In this document: positions 5,783 to 7,902 of the stretch, one piece after another
Numbering within the stretch: the first letter of the stretch is position 1
Layout of the letters: each line of letters starts with the position of its first letter
NCBI GenBank assembly: GCA_965603115.1
Contig: CBFDBT010000125.1
Span: 1-7,902 of the forward strand
Reading direction: 5' to 3'
Source: CBFDBT01 sp965603115
GTDB taxonomy: Bacteria > Pseudomonadota > Alphaproteobacteria > Sphingomonadales > Kordiimonadaceae
DNA length: 7,902 bases
Program-made: the position numbers and the translations under genes
The notes under the pieces: generated by a model
Seen by the model: the letters and a program-made list of their open reading frames with translations, nothing else
Database searches by the model: none
Told to the model about the DNA's origin: nothing

Positions 5783-7902
5783 ATGTCATTTAACAAGCGT
5801 TATACGCGTACTGCACTTTTAGCAAGTACATCTATACTTATAGCTTCCAGTCTTTCTAGTGCGACTTTTGCACAAGATGCTGCTGTAGAAGAAGAACAAG
5901 AAATTGAACAGATCGTAGTGACAGGTTCATTGATTCGTAATCCAAACCTTACACGTTCAGCACCTGTTTCTATGATCTCTAGTGACGAGATGGAATTCCA
6001 GGCAAATAACGTTGTCGAAGAAATCTTGCGCGAAATTCCAGGTATGGTACCAAGTATTGGTGCTCAAGTGAACAACGGTAACGGTGGATTTTCATACGTA
6101 AACCTCCGTGGTCTGGGTTCTCACCGCAACTTGGTATTGGTTGACGGTCGTCGCATGGCTCCATCAGAACTTAATGGTCGTTTTGACTTGAACAATATTC
6201 CTATTGCTCTTCTTGAGCGTGTTGATGTTTTGACTGGTGGTGCTAGTACAACTTATGGTGCTGATGCTATCAGTGGTGTTGTTAACTTTGTTACCAAAGC
6301 TGACTTTACCGGTTTCGAAGCAAATGCATCATACGGCACAACAGAAAAAGGTGACGGCGATACAAAGCGTATAGAAGTAACTATGGGCGCTGACTTTGCT
6401 GATGGTAAAGGTAATGCTGTTCTAAGTATTGGCTACCAGAAATCAGATCCAGTATACCAGGGTGATCGCAAATTCTCTGAAAATGTGCTCTACTACTGGG
6501 ATGGTACTCGTGGTGGCTCTGGGCTTGGCTCATACAACACTCGCATAGGTAACGTGAACCCAACGGGCGTAGACGGCGGCAACCTATCACTAGGTGGCGT
6601 TCAAGATGACCGTACATTTGCTGCAGCATACACTCCATATAACTATGGCCCATCAAATGTGTTCCAAACTCCTTTCCAGCGTTATAACATCTATGCAGCT
6701 GCTGATTATGCAATCAGTGACAGTGTAGAAGTTTACACTAAGGCTCTTTTCTCTAAGAACACAGTGGACACACTTATTGCACCGTCTGGTTCTTTTGGTG
6801 ACAGTGTTTCAATCTCACTAAACCATCCACATATGTCTGCCGCTCAGCGTAACGCATTCTGTGCGTGGGACACTGATCCTGCAGTAGGAGTTTATGTTCC
6901 TTTATATTCACAGGCACAGTGTGACGCAGCTGGTGCTGCAACTGGTCCTACTGATCCAAACTATCTGACGGTTGATACACAGCTACGCCGTCGTAACGTT
7001 GAAGGCGGTCCACGTATCAGTAACTATACTGGCCTTTATTTTAACTATAGCCTTGGGTTCCGTGGCGACTTAACTGATTCAATCAATTGGGATATTAACG
7101 GTTCATATGGTCAGAGTGATCAGACTCAAATCCAAAAAGGTTACTGGATGAAGTCACGTTTCCGCCAAGCTCTTCTAGCTGGTCCTGACGGTTGTAACGA
7201 CTCAAGTAACGGTTGCGTACCTGCAGATTACTTCGGTCCAACTGGTTCGATCACTGAAGAAATGAATGCCTTCCTACTAGGTGGCGAGAGTGCGATTACA
7301 ACACGCTTTGATATGGCACAGGTTTCTGCTAATATTAGTGGTGAAACTGGCTATACAGTTCCTTGGGCGCAAGAAGCAATCAACTTCGCTCTTGGTGCTG
7401 ATTATCGCAGATATAGTGGTTCTAGAGAATCAGACGTTCTTTCACAGTCTGGTGATCTTGGTGGTGCTGGTGGTGCTGCTCCAAATATCTATGGTGGTTA
7501 TAAAGTGTTCGAAGGTGTGGTTGAATTTAACGTTCCACTTGTTCAGGATGCTGAATGGGCGAAAAACCTGACTTTTGAAGCTGGTCTTCGTTACTCAAAC
7601 TATACTGTAGATGCAGAGCCTTCACCAAAGTATGATACAACAACTTGGAAAACTGGTCTTTCATGGGCACCAATTGATGATATCACTGTACGTGCAACAT
7701 TCGCACGTGCTGTTCGTGCTCCAAATATTTCAGAGTTGTTTGCACCACAAAATACTTTGCTTACGAACTTGAACGTTGATCCATGTGCATCTGTAACTGA
7801 TGCGGGTGTTAATAGCGGTTTTGTTCCTAGTGGCGTATTACGTGATGTTTGTATAGCTCAAGGAGCTCCTGCTGGTACAATTGGTTTCATTCCACAGCCT
7901 GC
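5783..7902 (+). CDS. TonB-dependent outer-membrane receptor (receptor 2), C-terminus beyond window
   Basis: The frame stays open for 706 codons and runs off the window edge. Compared with 969 residues for receptor 1, roughly 250-300 residues of barrel are missing. Residues 1-30 are a Sec signal peptide (NKRYTR, hydrophobic core, TFA before Q31). EQIVVTG (42-48) is the TonB-box-like segment. The plug spans about 52-172 with NLRGLGSHRNLVLVDGRR (107-124), FDLNNIP (134-140), then GGASTTYGADAISGVVNFV (152-170). The barrel carries the RAPNISELF signature beginning at R645. Visible cysteines again form close pairs (360/380, 471/478, 668/690). The gene favours GGT, GCT, CGT and AAC codons, more than receptor 1, which together with the perfect Shine-Dalgarno suggests high expression. 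The domain plan matches receptor 1 but sequence outside the plug motifs is diverged, so these are different subfamilies, not a recent duplication. The ligand is unknown. Confidence 0.94.
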   Translation, partial: MSFNKRYTRTALLASTSILIASSLSSATFAQDAAVEEEQEIEQIVVTGSLIRNPNLTRSAPVSMISSDEMEFQANNVVEEILREIPGMVPSIGAQVNNGNGGFSYVNLRGLGSHRNLVLVDGRRMAPSELNGRFDLNNIPIALLERVDVLTGGASTTYGADAISGVVNFVTKADFTGFEANASYGTTEKGDGDTKRIEVTMGADFADGKGNAVLSIGYQKSDPVYQGDRKFSENVLYYWDGTRGGSGLGSYNTRIGNVNPTGVDGGNLSLGGVQDDRTFAAAYTPYNYGPSNVFQTPFQRYNIYAAADYAISDSVEVYTKALFSKNTVDTLIAPSGSFGDSVSISLNHPHMSAAQRNAFCAWDTDPAVGVYVPLYSQAQCDAAGAATGPTDPNYLTVDTQLRRRNVEGGPRISNYTGLYFNYSLGFRGDLTDSINWDINGSYGQSDQTQIQKGYWMKSRFRQALLAGPDGCNDSSNGCVPADYFGPTGSITEEMNAFLLGGESAITTRFDMAQVSANISGETGYTVPWAQEAINFALGADYRRYSGSRESDVLSQSGDLGGAGGAAPNIYGGYKVFEGVVEFNVPLVQDAEWAKNLTFEAGLRYSNYTVDAEPSPKYDTTTWKTGLSWAPIDDITVRATFARAVRAPNISELFAPQNTLLTNLNVDPCASVTDAGVNSGFVPSGVLRDVCIAQGAPAGTIGFIPQP

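Noticed and set aside
1..7902. CRISPR array, tRNA/rRNA, insertion sequence or phage genes
   Set aside because: No regularly spaced repeats, cloverleaf-like segments, transposase-like proteins or terminal inverted repeats were seen.

Overview
This window looks like chromosomal DNA from a Gram-negative, AT-leaning bacterium, most plausibly an aquatic proteobacterium. Two large TonB-dependent outer-membrane receptors dominate it. Both carry Sec signal peptides and the plug signatures (RGLG..R.LVL.GRR, GAST.YG.DA..GVVN) of the big alpha/gammaproteobacterial receptor family. I cannot fix the genus from sequence alone.

Layout, all genes on the + strand. (1) 3-44: probable last 13 codons of an upstream gene, whose stop overlaps the ribosome binding site of the next gene. 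(2) 56-520: short NfeD-type membrane protein. (3) 526-1824: a 432-residue cytoplasmic protein with two tandem thioredoxin-fold domains of the DsbA/2-hydroxychromene-2-carboxylate isomerase type, starting 5 nt after the NfeD stop. These form a likely operon. (4) 1825-2340: AT-rich, non-coding, rich in palindromes and direct repeats, with the proposed promoter and leader of the first receptor. (5) 2341-5250: complete 969-residue TonB-dependent receptor, followed by a strong intrinsic terminator (5271-5298). (6) 5251-5782: second non-coding region with a second promoter and leader. (7) 5783-7902: second TonB-dependent receptor, 706 codons visible, 3' end cut off by the window edge.

The most interesting observation is regulatory. 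Both receptor genes are preceded by the same three-block element with identical internal spacing: GTTTGACA-N16-TTAGCGT-N5-TAAGTTGT, at 2176-2219 and 5591-5634. The spacers between blocks do not match. This reads as a promoter (TTGACA, 17-bp spacer, TAGCGT as a weak -10) plus a conserved start region, with transcription predicted to begin at the A of TAAGTTGT. Both predicted leaders are long (about 128 and 155 nt), can fold a hairpin at the very 5' end using the shared GUUGU, and carry a second hairpin upstream of the Shine-Dalgarno. Two further words (ATAACTAAT and TAATTAAAGCAT) also occur in both upstream regions in the same order. The receptors are diverged in sequence, so shared control seems likelier than a recent duplication of the whole unit.

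Functionally, both receptors would sit in the outer membrane and import an unidentified ligand with energy from TonB-ExbBD, none of which is encoded here. No neighbouring transporter, enzyme or regulator reveals the ligand. The NfeD/double-thioredoxin pair is a separate housekeeping-type unit with no visible link to the receptors.
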